Shown here: positions 22,570 through 34,878 of the stretch, in pieces | How the letters are laid out: each line of letters starts with the position of its first letter | Position numbering within the stretch: the stretch's first letter is position 1 | NCBI GenBank assembly: GCA_019914945.1 | Contig: CM034110.1 | Span: 7,271,808 to 7,335,807 of the forward strand | Source: Typha latifolia | Taxonomy: Eukaryota; Streptophyta; Magnoliopsida; Poales; Typhaceae | Direction: 5' to 3' | Length of the DNA: 64,000 nt | Program-made: the position numbers and the translations under genes | Notes under the pieces: generated by a model | The model's input: only the letters and a program-made list of their open reading frames with translations | Database searches by the model: none | Told to the model about the DNA's origin: nothing

Positions 22570-25500
22570 GTTAGATAATTAGATGCTAAACAAGAAATCA
22601 AACATATCATCTCTATCGAGAACTGATAGGACTTGATCACTGGACTACTGTGGTAGGCCTACTTATTAATACTTCGGTTAACACCAAACAAAGTTTAAGT
22701 TTTGGAACATGGCACATAAAGACAAGTGGCCACTAATTAGATGCATTTATGATGCTTGAACAATATTTTTACTCTATTTGGACATGATTAGGCACCACTG
22801 GTATATATATTCTCTGCATTGTACTGTAGCATTATTTCTTTATACTTTGATGGTGAGTAAACAAAAGCTTTAGTAGTGAACAGTGCCAATGCACTGTAGA
22901 AGCTGTCCCCTACTAATTAATAAGCCCTCTTGTTTAATTGCCAAACCTTGGAATGGCATAACATTAACATGCATGTCTCCCTCCACTGAGGATATGAAGG
23001 AGATCATACTATCTGGGAATGCATTCAAAGCTGCAGGCTTCCAAGATCTACAGGATTGGCCATGAATTTCTTATTGTCTGGTGAAAGATTAAGGCAGTCA
23101 AATTATCAAGGTTGTCTCTTGGAGCTTTTGGGAGATGGGTTATGAACTTTCCTTTTCTCTGCCGTTCCTTTTATCCTCATTTCTTTGGTTCCTTTCCTTT
23201 TGTTATATTCCCATTACTTTAGTAAAAAGTTCATCTCTTGTGGTAATTTTTAATCCATCGGCAAGGATAAGGAAAGGACATTTGAACTTCCATGTGATTA
23301 CTGCTAGTCTGTCTTACTAGTAAAGATAAGAGAAGATGGTCTGTCTACTAAACCTAGGAGGTCATCAGCTTAATTAACAAAAGGTAGGAAGTTTATAGCT
23401 GCCCTAATTTGTCTTTTTAAGTTTAGATGTGATAAATTAATCTATACAATTTTTTTGGGGGGGTTAGATCATAAGTCTTGTAGTCTAATTGTAGGATAAA
23501 TGTGCTAACTCTTTTTGATATATAAGATAAATAATTGAGTTAATTTTACTAAAGTAACAAGCAACACCATATCCAAATTATATGCGCATAGCATTCTCAT
23601 AAAAAATCCATGAAATATTATCGCTACTCTGACATGAATTAATAGGACTAATTATAATAATCGACCATAAGCTACAAATCATCTTTGCCAAGCTATTTAT
23701 CTCTCAGTAATTACCGGAAGATTATGGAGGGATCTCATATATTTAAACTTGCAAAACCAACTGTTGCTCTTTGTAGTATAGGTAATTTGGCAATATACAA
23801 TAAGATAACAAGATTCTAAGTTAGACCTAAAGCTTTTATTGAATAGCATTAAGAATATAAATTTTTTTTCTTGGAAATAAGGTTTCATCATTTAGGCTGT
23901 CATATATTGTCCGTAGAATGTGAATAAGACATAGGTATAGCAACTCAAATTTGGAACAATTGTTTTGCTTTACCACAGAAATGGGGTCCTCATGGGAACA
24001 TCATGTTAAGCTTTTATTGAAGGACCTTGGGATTTAATATACCAGCTAATGGGGTCCTCATTGTGACATTTTTGCAAGGCTTTATATCAGCATTTTGTCT
24101 AAGAAAGTCAGAGGCCAGACACTACTTACATGCATAAAGAGAGAAAAGGAATACCATCCCATGATTGCCATGCCATGTGTTATATAACTTCCATCTTCTT
24201 GATCACCATCTTCCTCCTTTCTTCTGAATACAATTTTTAAATTGGATTCTTTCACACCTGCAAAAGCAAAGTGAAATCACTTCTTGGATTACCAACTCTA
24301 GAAACAAGGTTAAGATCAAGGAGATGATTACCTGCTTCAAAAGGCTCACAAGGGCCTCACTTTGGGGGTTATATTTTTAGTGCATGTTAACTGTGATGGC
24401 AAATCCCACTGTTGGGGAATCCCAATGGAGGAATGTATTGTTTGGCATGTTACTAGAGGGAGACAAAGCATGGAAGGTCACAGAAGAGGGACAATTCCTA
24501 GGCTAAATCCTTCTTAGGGATTTACAATATTCTGAGGAGATCTTTAGATAGGCACTGTAATAAATTACTGGAGGGACTGCATTATTCAAGCATGCCTTGG
24601 AGCTCACAAAAGGGGGGACCCATTTGTTGCAGAGTTTTTATCATAAAGATGGATAGGAATAGGATTGCATGGAAATCATAACCTCCTCCTTTTCATTCTC
24701 TCACGAAATTGTAAGTCTGTAGCTAAATATAAATTAGATAAAAAAATACTTTCTCTTCAATAAGCTAACTCTTAAAAATAAATTCAAACAATGAGCATAT
24801 AGAGCTCTAACAACTAAAATTACTAAAATATAAATCCTGATATTTAAGAGGAACCAAACCTATATCCTCTGTTATAGATCGAGTAGAGCCGACCATAGAG
24901 ATATAGTGATAGCATATCATCTAAGTGAGCAAAAGGCAAAGGAGTGCACCTGCTTTGATTGCTTTATCCCTTATGATGGCAAAGTAGTATCCTAATAAGA
25001 GTCATGTATCTCATGGCACAGCACTATAAGAAAGGGGGAAGAGCCTTACCAGGATAAAAGAGCATCTTTCTATCACTACTCAAACATTGTGATTTGATCC
25101 CATCATGATCATGGCTTTATTCAAACATTTACCTCATTCCCCAATGCATCAAATTTTGTACCTAGCATAGCTACTGCTAGTTTGAGATCAAACCCAGTAA
25201 GATAAACAAGTATCAAGCACTTCCCTCAATGTAAAAGAAAGAAAAAAGTAGCAAGTGCAAAGGATCAAATAGCCCAACATATAGCTAAAGAATCAAACGC
25301 AAAAATCAATGTAGATAATAATGTTCCCTTCACATGATATAAATCATCTCGAAACAACATGGGTATTAAGTTTCATTTGCAACCAAACAGTAGCATCTAA
25401 AGTTACTGCAGATAAAAGATTGCACTTGTCTAAAAACTTGAGACGTTCAGAAACATCTAAATTTTCTGCAAGTAGCATTCCGTATAGGTGACTAGATACC

Positions 25501-27494
25501 TGGTTATCGAGTTGCCATGACAAACCAAACAGTGGCATCTAAAGTTACTGCAGGTAAAAGATTGCACTTATGTAAACATTTCAGAAACATTCAGAAACAT
25601 ATAAGATAAAATCATCCTCAGAGAAAGTCAGATGCATATGCCACTGATAATTGAGTCAGATATGGTGTGGAAATGCTTTCATATTTGAGGAGAAAATAGA
25701 CCATTCAAGGATGGAAAGCAACATTGATTGGCAATGAAGCAAGGAGAAGCAATGATACTACTGAACAATTATGCTGTAATCCACTTGCTCTACCTGATTC
25801 CTTATACGTGCAGGTAAATAATGAAGGGAACATTATTGAATTAACTATATGTTGGAAAAAAAAATGTTGGATGGAACTCAGGAAAGGCAGAATTAATAGC
25901 CAACTGCTCAGGATTAACATAAAAGACAACAGCTAAAGAAAAAAGAGAACATAAATATCACTCATTTGGCAATGCAGCATAAAGTAAATATGAGAAAACA
26001 ACTAGATAAAAAGTGAAAGAAAAGATTATTAAAGAATCATTTAACCATTCACAGAAGAGTGTCTGTGTGCGTTTGTTCCTTCCACTATTAACTAGTTTTT
26101 CCATGACTTTGAAACACAGGTTATATTGCTTTGAGAAGGTGAGTTATCATTAAACCAAGAAGCATAAAATCAGAATTAGATGTGCCACATAATGTGAAAA
26201 GAGTCCCACAGCTTAATGGAATTTTAAAACTTAGATATTCATGATATAACTGGTTGGTTCTATTGTGTCATGCAATGAGAAATGAAATATAGTCATCCTC
26301 TTTACTAAATAAAAACTTTCCGACTTACATAAACCCAAGCAAACTTTATAGCAAAATAATATTAACTGTGGAGCTAGAAATTCTGTTGTTCCACATCTAC
26401 TGATGCAATATATTTGTACCACCTCATTACAAATAATCAATGTTTCTCAGATTGACTAATATACTCATCACTATGTGGAAATATCAATGTAGGCAATGTA
26501 CATGAATATCACCAAATTTTAACCCACAATAGAATTGACAGCTCAAAGTGTATGCAATTGTTTAGGATTGAGCCAACTAGACCATCAAATGGAGGCAGAA
26601 ATGAGTCCATGAATATAAAACTGATAGAAATGAACGATGCCAGTGATATAAGCTCAACAACATCAAGCACGGATGATAATAAAAGAGGAAACAGCAAGTT
26701 CTACAGTCAGATCAAATATTGATTCCAAGAAGGGAGCTTGCTGCATGCCGATAATGGGTCCTTTTGACATATATGCTGGATGGTCTTGATGTGATTAAAT
26801 TGATCAGACATTTTGATGATTACTATAGCTTGGTTCCAAATCAAGTTGCACAGAGAAGCTCTTGTAGTAGAGACCGATAACAATTTCGAAAAACAGAGAA
26901 GTCAATGTAACATGATTCAAAATGACTCAGAAAGTGAAACTTCACCAAGAGATATACCGTAATGCATCGAACAGTTTATCTACAATGAATTAAGATACAT
27001 ATTTGATACAGGAGTGTTCCATGTCAGTGTATATTAGGTCTAAATTGAAAAAAGAAATGCAAAGTACAAAAGGCAGAGATACGATCCAGAGATGGATTTG
27101 GAAAAATGTTCTATAATCCAGCAAAAGATCATGGTAAAGTCACCCAAAACTGCACATTTGTCAAAGCCTTTTTTGGTCCATCACTTCTGTTGGTTTTGAA
27201 CTGTACACTGGAGAACATATAATTCAGTGTGAACTACATATTAGCATGCTTGCCATTACTTTCCCCTGTAATTGTTAGGGATGACTTACTGTTGAAAGGC
27301 CTCTCATCTGAACTTACGGAGAATGAACCATCTGTCTAGAAGTTTTGCAAAAACTAGACTCATAACCACACAACAAATCTACAATCTTGCCAGGAAAAGG
27401 GGAGGAGTGTTTCATTACTAGTCTACAATTAAAGCACTGTACGCAGGTATCCTAATCATTGACAACAAAACTTCACAAACTTGTCAGTAGAACT

Positions 27495-29766
27495 TCACAA
27501 AATTTTCTGCTTCACCTTCGAAGACCTGAAACAGGAATTTAAAGACATTACAACGTATTCAAAACATTAATCCCTTTCTCACAATTTAGTAGACTTAATA
27601 AAATCATATGTTCTAAATGTAGTATAAACTTTGCCACTTCATGTCTTATTCTAGAAAGTGGAAACATGAGCATTAAAATGAAGTATACTGATCTGATACA
27701 TGTATCACAATACGACCTCAAATGCTTGCTTGGTACCTTCAGACACATTGCAAAGTAAAGTGTCACTATAATTTGAACGACTAATAGAACTCACACAAGG
27801 TAGTTAGCATGCAGCTTCCCAGTTGCATTCAGAAATGAAAAACAACATAACAGTATGAAAATGTACTTTCCAATCAGTACCTTTGAGAAGACTTAGAGCT
27901 CGATGCCTCAACAGACTTGACCTTGTCTTCATCATCATAAGATTTCTCATCTTTTTCCTCAGCATAATCTTCATCACTGTCAACTTCTGTAGGGGTTGAT
28001 CTACTCAAATTGCCCATACGCCTCAGCAAATAAACATTATAGTAGTAGCTCACCAAATGTTTTCTGCTCTTTGAGGCAAAATGCTTTGAGACAACACTCC
28101 AAAAAGTCTTTCCTTTTGACACAGGATTCAGTTTCTCAAGAGAATCAAACTTCTTTTGTTCGGAACGGGCCAACAGTTTCGAAACTTCCTCACCCATCTC
28201 ATCAAAACCCCAACTTGAGAAAGCTTGACCCAACTCAGATTTAAGTTGATTCCTCGCCACCTTTATATGAAACCTGATGCAAGCCATAGATCCTGGAGAG
28301 GAGCACTCACATCTGTCTGACCTTCCTCTTGCAGTCACTGCTTCATTCGTTTCAATAACACCCCCTTCTTCTGGCCAGACACAGGTGCCTAACCACCTTG
28401 AGATATTCACATCTTCCTTATAATTGCAACAAACTCTCTCGGATGGGGGGCCTGTCCAATCAGGTACATCAGCCTGAAAATCATGACCCTTTGGGACACG
28501 TTTCCTCTGTCCGACAGGATGGGCCTTTAAGAACTCAATTTTCTTTGCTATCCTCTCAGACCTCCTAGTCGGCAGCTGTCTTAAAATTTGGTTATCTTCC
28601 AAGAACAGGTAGACATTTTTGTGTTTTTTCTGGAGGAGACAGCTGTCCAGTCAGGTTAGTACCAGCACAAGAACAGAATCAAGAATGCAAAGGGCAGAGT
28701 TTCACTTAAGGCATAAAAATGAAGTTAATTTCTCAGCACGGCAAAAGACTAGTTGGATCAAAAACACATGAAAAAGGAAACAAGAGCAAATTTTCCCTGC
28801 AGTAAATCAAAGTCTAACATTTAGATATAAAATATTGCAAAATAAAAAGCAATTGAAGTAGATTGGATTGTTAATATGGTTATGAGCAACATGCGGATTG
28901 ACATAGAGATACTGGCATAACTATGGGTGCTCGATAAACTCCCAAGGCTTAAATAGTAGCGACCAAGGTCTTGGTTCTTATTATCTTATGATTATAAAGT
29001 CAAGGTTATCCTAGAGAAAAATAAAGCTTAAATGATCTTCTCCCTTGTACCATTGCAAAGAGGTTTCAAACCTGTTGAAGGTTAACATAGAATGAATAAG
29101 CATGAAAACTCAAATTTCTATTTCTTGATTTAACATCATTGAATGACCAGAGTGAGCATAGATAAGCCATTTTAAAAGCTTATTCCATCTGAAAAAGGGG
29201 CACCATAGATACGAAACTTCATGGAACAAAAAGGAAAAATATAATAACCATGCCCATGAATGATGAACTTATTTGAATGCTTTCAAGTGGACCGAGATTT
29301 CATGGTTTCATGAAATAAAACCTGCTTAACAGGCAGATGTTCGGTCAATTGAAGTTTGCCATTTACATAGAAAAATATTCTCCATAAGCACAAGCTTAGA
29401 GCAGAAGTTCCGCAAACAGATATGACAACAAATTAATTTGATAAAGTCATCTTCAATGACGAACTTCAGATATTCTTAAAGTACATAACGAGCACAATTA
29501 AATGCCAAAAACACAAGCGAAACATGAGTATTTATAACAAAATATACCCCAGAATAATTCGAAGCGACCTCCTCCAAGTTCACGTGCAAAGCTCTTCGCG
29601 CGCTCAAGATCTGCTCCTCCCTCTCCTTGTCAACCTTGGACGGATCGCGCGGGTCCAAGGCGAGAGCTCGCGCCCACGTCACAATCTCCTCGGCATCCCA
29701 CTCCCTCTTCCCCGACACCGACGAACTCGAACCAACAGTGCGATTTCTTTTCCTCGAACGCCCCAT
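27495..29766 (-). CDS. ELM2/SANT-like nuclear protein (plant ARID-relative lacking ARID)
   Basis: Three minus-strand exons (29766-29548, 28629-27881, 27525-27495) join in phase to 332 residues. The first exon starts MGRSRKRNRT, a basic nuclear-signal-like stretch. Exon 2 carries the ELM2 core VPKGHDFQADVPDWTGPP. It is followed by the plant-specific cysteine-rich block SDRCECSSPGSMACIRFHI and a SANT-like region with FWSVVSKHFASKSRKHLVSYYYNVYLLRR. An acidic serine-rich tail ends the protein. ELM2-SANT modules usually recruit histone deacetylase complexes. Plant relatives with this architecture are often annotated as ARID-containing proteins, but no ARID is visible here. The tiny last exon (10 codons) is inferred from a good AAG|GTACTG donor and TTTCAG acceptor. 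Reading through the donor would stop after one codon (Tyr), so both ends are plausible. Confidence 0.82.
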
Positions 29767-31784
29767 TCTCTCTCTCTCAGAAACCCACCGGAGAGGGCCT
29801 CGAGGAAAGGAGGAGACGAGGTCGAGAGGAATCGAAAGCCTAGGAGATCGAGGTCGAGGGTCTCTTGGTTGCGGGGAGGAAGGAGGAGGTGACTTATAGC
29901 GGCCATTGGGATCCGGTGCTCCGCCTCTGTATAAATAGGGTGGTGAGAGAGGAGAGGAGATAGGGGGAGAGGTGAGGGAGATGGGGAGGCGACCGGTTCC
30001 GGTGACCGCCGAAGGGATGGTTTTGGCGCCTATTTTGCCTTCCTCGGTTACGCTCGACAAGCCTCCTGTGATAGCCGTAATAACCCGGAAAGGAAGGCGG
30101 TTTAGCGGTAACAATTAGCACTAATAGATAATTTGGCACTTGGTAATTTGGTATATGGTATAGGACTTAGGACTTAGGACTTAGGACTTAGGATAGATAG
30201 GTTGCAAGCTTTTAATCTTGCGTTTTACGGCGTAAGATAAATTTAGAGATTTTTGCATGCATATCTTTTAAAATATCATATTTACTTATATGACCCTCTA
30301 AGTTTGGTATTTACACGTTTACATGGGTACTCTTTAAAATTCTTATTTTTTATATGAATATTTAACTGACCGTTGTAATTTAAATAATCTAAACATAATA
30401 AGATGAAACTATTATTATTCAATTTTTATAAATTTTTATCCTTTTCCTATTAAATTAGTGAGACTTAATTTAAAAAGTAACTCGGACAGTTATCCATACA
30501 AATAACATACTTTTTGAAGAATAGACATGAATATCTTAATTTGAGAGAGGAATACAAGTAAATAAGAAATTTTTGAAAAGTAGTAAGCATCTTAGTATAT
30601 GCATGATAATTACATTTGGACCCTTACATTATTGTTATTCTTAAGTGGACTTCTTTATTTATTTATTATAGCACTTTGACTCCTTTCAATTATCTAAAAT
30701 CTCCTAATATACTTTCATTAGTTTTTCCTTAATTTTTAATTAAGAAAATATCACGTAGGTCTTATGCGATAAAATTTAGAAGTTTTGACTGTTTTAATCT
30801 TATTTAGAGAAACAAATTTAGAGTAAATAACTCTATTTAAAAAAAAAATTCTTTTTGGGTCTACTGTCAGTTTTTGAGAAAGGAAGGGTACGAAATAGTT
30901 GCAATAGGATAGAGCTCTCTTGATTAGAGAGGCTTGTGTCATATGAGCACAATTGGGTTTGTATACTAGGGGCATCGTCAGTATTTATTATAAGTGTTCA
31001 ATTATCTCTATAAGAAAAAAAAATTAAATAGTTAAGCTGGTGTTTGCTCGTAGAGTAACTTCTAAACTAATTTGGCTATGGGTCAATTTATAAATTTGCA
31101 TAAGAAATTTATAGTAGTTTAGGCTATTAAGAGAAATTGCATTTTAACTCTACATGGTTTATCTAGTTTGGCTCAAGTTTTAAAAAACTTCTATGTAATT
31201 TTAATTTAAGAGAAATTGTATTTATCTCTGTACGGTTTTGTTCACGTAATTTTAACTTAAGCTTTAATCCTTGATGATTGTAATTACAGTGCAATTATTA
31301 TATTTTTTGATTATATTTAACTAAATTAAATATTGAATTTAAAGATTTTTATTAAAGACGGAGTTATAAATAATTAAATAAAAATTTTAATATATCTAAA
31401 ATAATACCGAGTGAATTTTAAATAACTCAAATATAATAGATATTATATATATATATTTATTATATTTTATATAAAATCTGATTTTATCATTTTAGTTGTG
31501 TTAAAAAAGCCTATTAAAGCTTCTGCAACTTTGTCTAATATGATGAAAAAATTATTTATTATATTTTAGTCGGGCTCTACAATTTAAATGGTTAAGTTAA
31601 AAATATATAAATTTTTTGTGAAATTATGCCAAACCACATTCCTTGATTGCAAACCACACCGGATAAATGCAATTAACCTTATATATTAAAATGGGAAATA
31701 GTTTAAGTTTCAAGTATAATTATCGCCGTATAAGAAGCCCAAAAGCCCGATATTATTGAAACCCGCGTCTTTCCACATGAAATA
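29767..31784. other. Divergent intergenic region between ELM2-like and PPR genes
   Basis: The first 350 bases beyond the ELM2-like ATG are GC-rich and probably its 5' UTR/promoter. The frame stays open there on the minus strand, but its residues look like random low-complexity sequence. Beyond 30.1 kb it is AT-rich, with a four-copy 7-base repeat at 30163-30193 and a pair of related 80-bp sequences at 31.13-31.26 kb. No gene seen. Confidence 0.5.
30163..30193. repeat. Short tandem repeat, unit ACTTAGG x4
   Basis: Four consecutive perfect copies of a 7-base unit. The unit resembles but is not the plant telomere heptamer TTTAGGG. Confidence 0.9.
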
Positions 31785-33914
31785 ATGCCGGAGAAACTCT
31801 CGTCGGCAGCCTCCGACCCACCACCCCCACCCGTCTCCTCTCGGATCCCAATCCACCAACTCCTCTCCCTTATCAAATCCGAAACCAACACCATCACTGC
31901 CCTCTCCCACCTCACCACCCTCCTCTCCTCCCACCGTTCCTTCTCCCCTCCCCCTTCTCTCCTCCTCCACCTCCTCCGCCGCCTCTCCTCCTCCTCCCCC
32001 GCCCACCTTCCCCACCTCCTCCGTCTCCTTCCTTCCCTCCCACGCCGCCCCCGCTTCTCCGAGTCCGCCGCCCTTGTCGCCCTTAAATCCTTCTCCCGCG
32101 CCCTCCGCCCCGACCTCGCCCTCCAAACTTTCCACAACCTCCCTCTTCTCTTCCGCTGCAACCCCGGCGTTCGCTCCCACAACGCCCTCCTCGACGCATT
32201 CGTCCGCGCCCGTCGGTACGAGCAAGCCGAGTCCTTCTTCGCCTTCTTCTACCACAGCGCCCGCGTCAAGCCCAATCTGCAATCCTACAACATCCTCCTC
32301 CGCGGCCTGTGTCTCAGAGACCAGCTCGACCAAGCTCTCGCGCTGTTTAGAACTATTGGAAATCGCGGGATCGAGCCTAACAGCATTACTTACAGCACTT
32401 TGATATCTGGCTTGCATAAAAATCGCGACTTGGGGCGAGCCCTCGAGCTGTTTGACGAAATGGGCGTTAGAAACGTGGCTCCTGATGTCGTCTGCTACAA
32501 TATTATGATCGACGGATGTTTTAAGCTGAGGGAATTTGAAAAAGGGATGGAGGTTTGGGAACGGCTAGTGAAGGACAGCATGGTGAGTCCAAATGTGGCG
32601 ACATATAATGTGATGTTGGACGGGTTGTGTAAGCTTGGGAAGTTTGACAAGGTGGTGGAGATGTGGAGTCGGATGGTGGGGAATGGCCATCGACCAGATT
32701 TGTTTACGTATGGGATTTTGATTCATGGTTTGTGTGAGTCGGGGAATGTGGATGGGGCTTCGCGAGTTTACTCAGAGATGATCAAGACTGGTTTTGTTCT
32801 TGATACTGTCATGTGTAACTCTCTGATCAAAGGTCTCTTACAAGCAGGGAGGTTGGAGGAGGCGTCAAAGCACTGGGAGTCAATGGGAACTGCAGGAAAT
32901 TGGAACACAATCAGCTATAACATAATGATCAAGGGTCTGTTTGACAATTGTAAGGTGAATGAAGCACTTACGGTTTGGGAACAATTGGAGCAGGACAATG
33001 TGTGCTTTCCTGATTCAGTCACTTATGGAGTTCTGATCCATGGGTTGTGTGAGAATGGGCTCATCAGCAAGGCATTGCGGATTTTGAAGCAAGCACAAGA
33101 AGATGGAGGGGAGTTGGATGTCTTTGCATATTCCTCGATGATAAATGGATTGTGCAAGGATGGGAGATTGGCTGATGCGATTTCTGTTTATGAAGAAATG
33201 GCTAATCATGGTTGCCATCCAAATTCTCATACTTACAATGCACTAATAAGTGGATTTTGTCGGGCGTCTGCTATTACAAATGCTATCCAGATTTTCAGTG
33301 AGATGATTAGCAATGGCTGCTCTCCTACTATAGTGACATATAATACTCTTATAGATGGTTTATGTAAGGCTGAAAGGTTTCGAGAAGCTTCTAGCTTTGC
33401 AAAGGAAATGATGGAGAAAGGTTTCAAACCAGATGTGGCAACCTATAGCTCATTAATTGATGGTCTCTGCCACGATAAGAAGGTTGATGTTGCGCTTGCC
33501 ATTTGGAACCAAGCTGTTGATAAGGGATTGAGGATGGATGTTATTATCCATAACATCCTTATCCATGGTCTTTGTTCTGCAGGGAAAGTGGAAGAAGCCT
33601 TATTTGTTTGCTTGGAGATGAAACAGAAAAATTGCTCTCCAAACCTAGTGACACATAACACGCTAATGGATGGACTTTATGAAGCTGGTTATTGTGAAAA
33701 GGCATCAGCCATCTGGGTTGAGATGTTAGAGGCTGGATTGCAACCAGATATCATCTCGTACAATATAAGAATAAAGGGTCTTTGTTCATATAATAGGACA
33801 CCTGAGGCAATCAAGCTATTGGATGAGGCCTTAGTTTATGGCATTACCCCAACTGTGATTACCTGGAATATACTAGTTCGGGCCATAATAAATTATGGGC
33901 CTATTTCGGAGTGA
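31785..33914 (+). CDS. P-class pentatricopeptide repeat protein, At3g09060-like
   Basis: This intronless 709-residue protein is built from about fifteen 35-residue PPR motifs from roughly residue 130 to the end. They are recognisable by phrases such as SYNILLRGLC, DVVCYNIMIDGC, TYGVLIHGLCENG, TYNTLIDGLCKA and DIISYNIRIKGLC. Such helical-repeat proteins bind single-stranded RNA in mitochondria or plastids and aid processing, editing or translation. The absence of E/DYW domains puts it in the P class. Motif order and the end TVITWNILVRAIIN match Arabidopsis At3g09060 from memory. The N-terminal 100 residues are Ser/Pro/Leu/Arg-rich, as in an organelle targeting region; the organelle is not decided. 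The first 500 bases are strikingly C-rich on the coding strand, then composition becomes balanced. No breaks seen. Confidence 0.94.
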   Translation: MPEKLSSAASDPPPPPVSSRIPIHQLLSLIKSETNTITALSHLTTLLSSHRSFSPPPSLLLHLLRRLSSSSPAHLPHLLRLLPSLPRRPRFSESAALVALKSFSRALRPDLALQTFHNLPLLFRCNPGVRSHNALLDAFVRARRYEQAESFFAFFYHSARVKPNLQSYNILLRGLCLRDQLDQALALFRTIGNRGIEPNSITYSTLISGLHKNRDLGRALELFDEMGVRNVAPDVVCYNIMIDGCFKLREFEKGMEVWERLVKDSMVSPNVATYNVMLDGLCKLGKFDKVVEMWSRMVGNGHRPDLFTYGILIHGLCESGNVDGASRVYSEMIKTGFVLDTVMCNSLIKGLLQAGRLEEASKHWESMGTAGNWNTISYNIMIKGLFDNCKVNEALTVWEQLEQDNVCFPDSVTYGVLIHGLCENGLISKALRILKQAQEDGGELDVFAYSSMINGLCKDGRLADAISVYEEMANHGCHPNSHTYNALISGFCRASAITNAIQIFSEMISNGCSPTIVTYNTLIDGLCKAERFREASSFAKEMMEKGFKPDVATYSSLIDGLCHDKKVDVALAIWNQAVDKGLRMDVIIHNILIHGLCSAGKVEEALFVCLEMKQKNCSPNLVTHNTLMDGLYEAGYCEKASAIWVEMLEAGLQPDIISYNIRIKGLCSYNRTPEAIKLLDEALVYGITPTVITWNILVRAIINYGPISE

Positions 33915-34878
33915 CTGAGATTGTTTTGCCAGGTATTCTCTCCACTCTCCACTAAGTTGACACTCTTTTCTTAAACTAGTCCGTTGTTTTCTAATGCTGT
34001 CAGCACGATCTTCAGTTCCTTTTCACACGATGATTAATCTTTACTGATAATCATGCCGGCCAGAACATTGGAAACCTGAATTTCATTCATATGCACTAGA
34101 CTGGTGGTATGTATTCTTAGGCATCCTTTAATTAAACTATACTAGTAATTTGCTAGTAGTTGGCCATGAAATCACTTCAATGTATGGGATGTATTTAAAA
34201 CGTTTAGACTTACTAAAGCAGATTTTGTTGACAGATCCATCTAAATGATACTGTGAATCACTTCCATGAATTTCTGCTGCTTTTCGTCCTTATTGGATTC
34301 AACAGGTATGATGGTTTCTCCCAAACCTCTTCTATTTAGGTCTTTCAACAAATCTTATTATTACTTTTTTCAAATTAGAGAGATTATGTTATTTTAACAG
34401 CTTGTATGAAGAATCTACTGAAGAGCCTACAGTTGATGGCCTACATTCTACCTCCTTGTAACATCCATTAGCAGGAAAAACTAGTTTTCCGAGTTCACTT
34501 CTCACACCCATGTATATATCTAACACATACTTAGTAGCCTATACATGTTCCATCCATCAATTATTTACTGTCATGAGGTTGAAAAGAGATCAGTTCGCGA
34601 TCAGGTTATAGGGGACAAAACATAGATAGATTTACTCGAGGCTACATTACTGTTATCTTTTAGGTTAGAGAAGGTATGTGTGATATAAATGTAGGTCATT
34701 GAGCTAGGAAAATTTATCAAACTCAGGTTTGAGAATCAGATAGTTTACTGTACCATGCTGCATTCATCCTCATTTCGGAAGTCTTAGTTTAAGATTATGC
34801 AGTCATATTTGCCAATAGAGATGACAGGAAGCAATACAAGTATAATCATTTCTTTGTCAAGATTCTACAACCTTTTAA
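33915..34878. other. Convergent intergenic region
   Basis: This lies between the 3' ends of the PPR gene (+) and the coiled-coil protein gene (-). It is AT-rich, contains stop codons in all frames and shows no recognisable exon; it is likely both 3' UTRs. Confidence 0.5.

Larger units (their letters stand above)
20757..27494. other. 6.7-kb gene-free interval
   Basis: This region runs from the OCTOPUS-like promoter to the 3' side of the ELM2 gene. The first kilobase holds GA repeats and a T run. The rest is AT-rich with TA microsatellites at 21.9 and 22.55 kb. I found no frame longer than about 80 codons with protein-like content, no splice-connected exons and no tRNA. A moderately GC-balanced stretch at 24.1-24.6 kb, with a TATATAA word near 24180, could be transcribed noncoding DNA; I cannot support more. 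Confidence 0.45.

Noticed and set aside
29767..30139. N-terminal extension of the ELM2-like protein to an ATG at 30114
   Set aside because: The extension is Ser/Pro/Arg low-complexity. MGRSRKRN at 29766 is a more natural start and the upstream part resembles GC-rich leader.
31703..32417. Long antisense frames over the PPR gene 5' end
   Set aside because: Same compositional artefact; the residues are repetitive Glu/Gly/Arg and have no family match.
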